Part shown: piece after piece, positions 32,920 through 33,588 of the stretch
How the letters are laid out: every line of letters starts with the position of its first letter
How positions within the stretch are numbered: the first letter of the stretch is position 1
NCBI GenBank assembly: GCA_013151015.1
Contig: JAADJA010000029.1
Span: forward strand, 1 to 33,588
Direction of reading: 5' to 3'
Source: Chlorobiota bacterium
Lineage (GTDB): Bacteria > Bacteroidota > Bacteroidia > Bacteroidales > JAADJA01
Length of the DNA stretch: 33,588 nt
The notes under the pieces: model-generated
What the model was told of the DNA's origin: nothing
Database searches by the model: none
What the model saw: only the letters and a program-made list of their open reading frames with translations
Made by a program: the position numbers and the translations under genes

Positions 32920-32966
32920 AAGCCCTCAAGCTAAATAAGGATTTTGTCATGATAATCAATAATAAC

Positions 32967-33588
32967 ATGAAGTTCAACACGATTTTATTTCCCCTTGTTT
33001 TCTTCTTTTCGGCGCAGTTTGTTTTTGCCCAGGACTCGGAAACAGTTTCACCAAAACCCCAAAAGAAATATGCAAAATACATAGATGCCCGTTATGAATT
33101 TGGGGCGATGATGGGTACGGATACCGAATGGTCTGATCAAATCCTGAACAGCTCTTTTTACCAGGGGCTGGATTTTCGCCTGGGTTTCAGGAAAACCGAT
33201 CCGAATGATATTTACAGCAATGTTTACCGGAGGCCTTACTTTGGACTGGGTTTTTATAGTTCCACGTTTCACAATGCCGATGTGGGATATCCAAATGCCC
33301 TTTATTTTTTCCTGACGATCCCCATTAAATTCGAAGAGAATAAAAAATTCACCCTTTCCTATTCAGGTGCATATGGGATTTCGTACAACTTCAATGCCTT
33401 TGATTCGATCAACAACCCCACGAATGTATTCCTTGGTTCGGAAAGAAATATATATGTCCATCTTGAACTCGACATGAACTATAAATTCAACGAAAAGTGG
33501 GCAGCTTATGGGGCCGTTGGTTTTAAGCATTTCTCGAACGGTTCGTTCAAGCAGCCCAACTTTGGCATCAACCTTTTACCGGTAAACA
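32967..33588 (+). CDS. Acyloxyacyl hydrolase / PagL-like lipid A deacylase (partial, runs off the window)
   Basis: This gene is absent from the ORF track because it has no stop in the window. It begins with MKFNTILFPLVFFFSAQFVFAQ, a signal peptide; an alternative ATG lies six codons upstream at 32949. The remaining sequence alternates beta strands of an outer-membrane barrel and contains WAAYGAVGFKHFSNGSFKQPNFGINL, which matches the HxSNG catalytic His-Ser motif of PagL-type lipid A 3-O-deacylases. The family removes a fatty acid from lipid A in the outer membrane. About 207 residues are present; only the final strands are missing. It may be separate from the Omp85-like gene or cotranscribed with it (130 bases). 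Confidence 0.8.
   Translation, partial: MKFNTILFPLVFFFSAQFVFAQDSETVSPKPQKKYAKYIDARYEFGAMMGTDTEWSDQILNSSFYQGLDFRLGFRKTDPNDIYSNVYRRPYFGLGFYSSTFHNADVGYPNALYFFLTIPIKFEENKKFTLSYSGAYGISYNFNAFDSINNPTNVFLGSERNIYVHLELDMNYKFNEKWAAYGAVGFKHFSNGSFKQPNFGINLLPVN

Overview
The window looks like a chromosomal segment of a Bacteroidetes bacterium, most likely in or near Bacteroidales/Marinilabiliales; genus cannot be fixed from the sequence alone. The reasons are two secreted proteins with type IX secretion (T9SS type A) C-terminal sorting domains, an Omp28-like protein, the DUF1573-yajC-ybbR-coaE and ftsK-lolA gene orders, weak Shine-Dalgarno signals, several GTG/TTG starts, and repeated TAnnTTTG promoter boxes in front of genes. 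Most of the window is well-preserved housekeeping sequence; the accessory material is concentrated in three places.

Layout. 1-422: intergenic, with a large inverted repeat. 423-4446: UvrD/PcrA-type helicase, then a sodium/solute symporter. 4447-4831: intergenic with two TTATGCAAT-type inverted repeats and a good promoter. 4832-6778: YeeE/YedE thiosulfate-type transporter, then an HMCES/YedK abasic-site protein. 6756-9897 (minus): a large hybrid sensor histidine kinase (dCache-HAMP-PAS-PAS-HisKA-HATPase-REC) broken by three single-base frameshifts in homopolymers. 10042-11427: secreted beta-helix protein. 11495-12148: tRNA-His followed by a nested repeat element carrying a GIY-YIG nuclease gene and a second, truncated copy. 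12308-15392: ftsK and lolA. 15584-17443: parE. 17589-19674 (minus): RDD membrane protein and bifunctional NAD(P)HX repair enzyme. 19801-21225: rlmD-type rRNA methyltransferase. 21345-22276 (minus): aroK-yjbQ with ATGA overlap. 22277-22546: an intergenic region with two opposed arrays of GTAATT/AATTAC boxes. 22547-25000: DUF1573 lipoprotein, yajC, YbbR-like, coaE, closed by a bidirectional terminator. 25054-27072 (minus): Omp28-like T9SS cargo. 27073-29400: AT-rich patchwork with an orphan RHS tip and a small membrane protein. 29410-31692: octaheme-type cytochrome/TPR lipoprotein; 31700-32836: Omp85-type barrel; 32967-end: PagL-like acyloxyacyl hydrolase, cut by the window edge.

How they fit together: the conserved genes cover DNA repair and segregation (PcrA, HMCES, FtsK, ParE), envelope biogenesis (LolA, YajC, YbbR, Omp85-like barrel, PagL-like enzyme), cofactor and aromatic biosynthesis (CoaE, AroK, NnrDE), and secretion or respiration at the cell surface. 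The most unusual sequences are the tRNA-His/GIY-YIG nested element (the tRNA 3' end appears to be supplied by the element), and the phased, inverted GTAATT/AATTAC box arrays between aroK and the DUF1573 gene.
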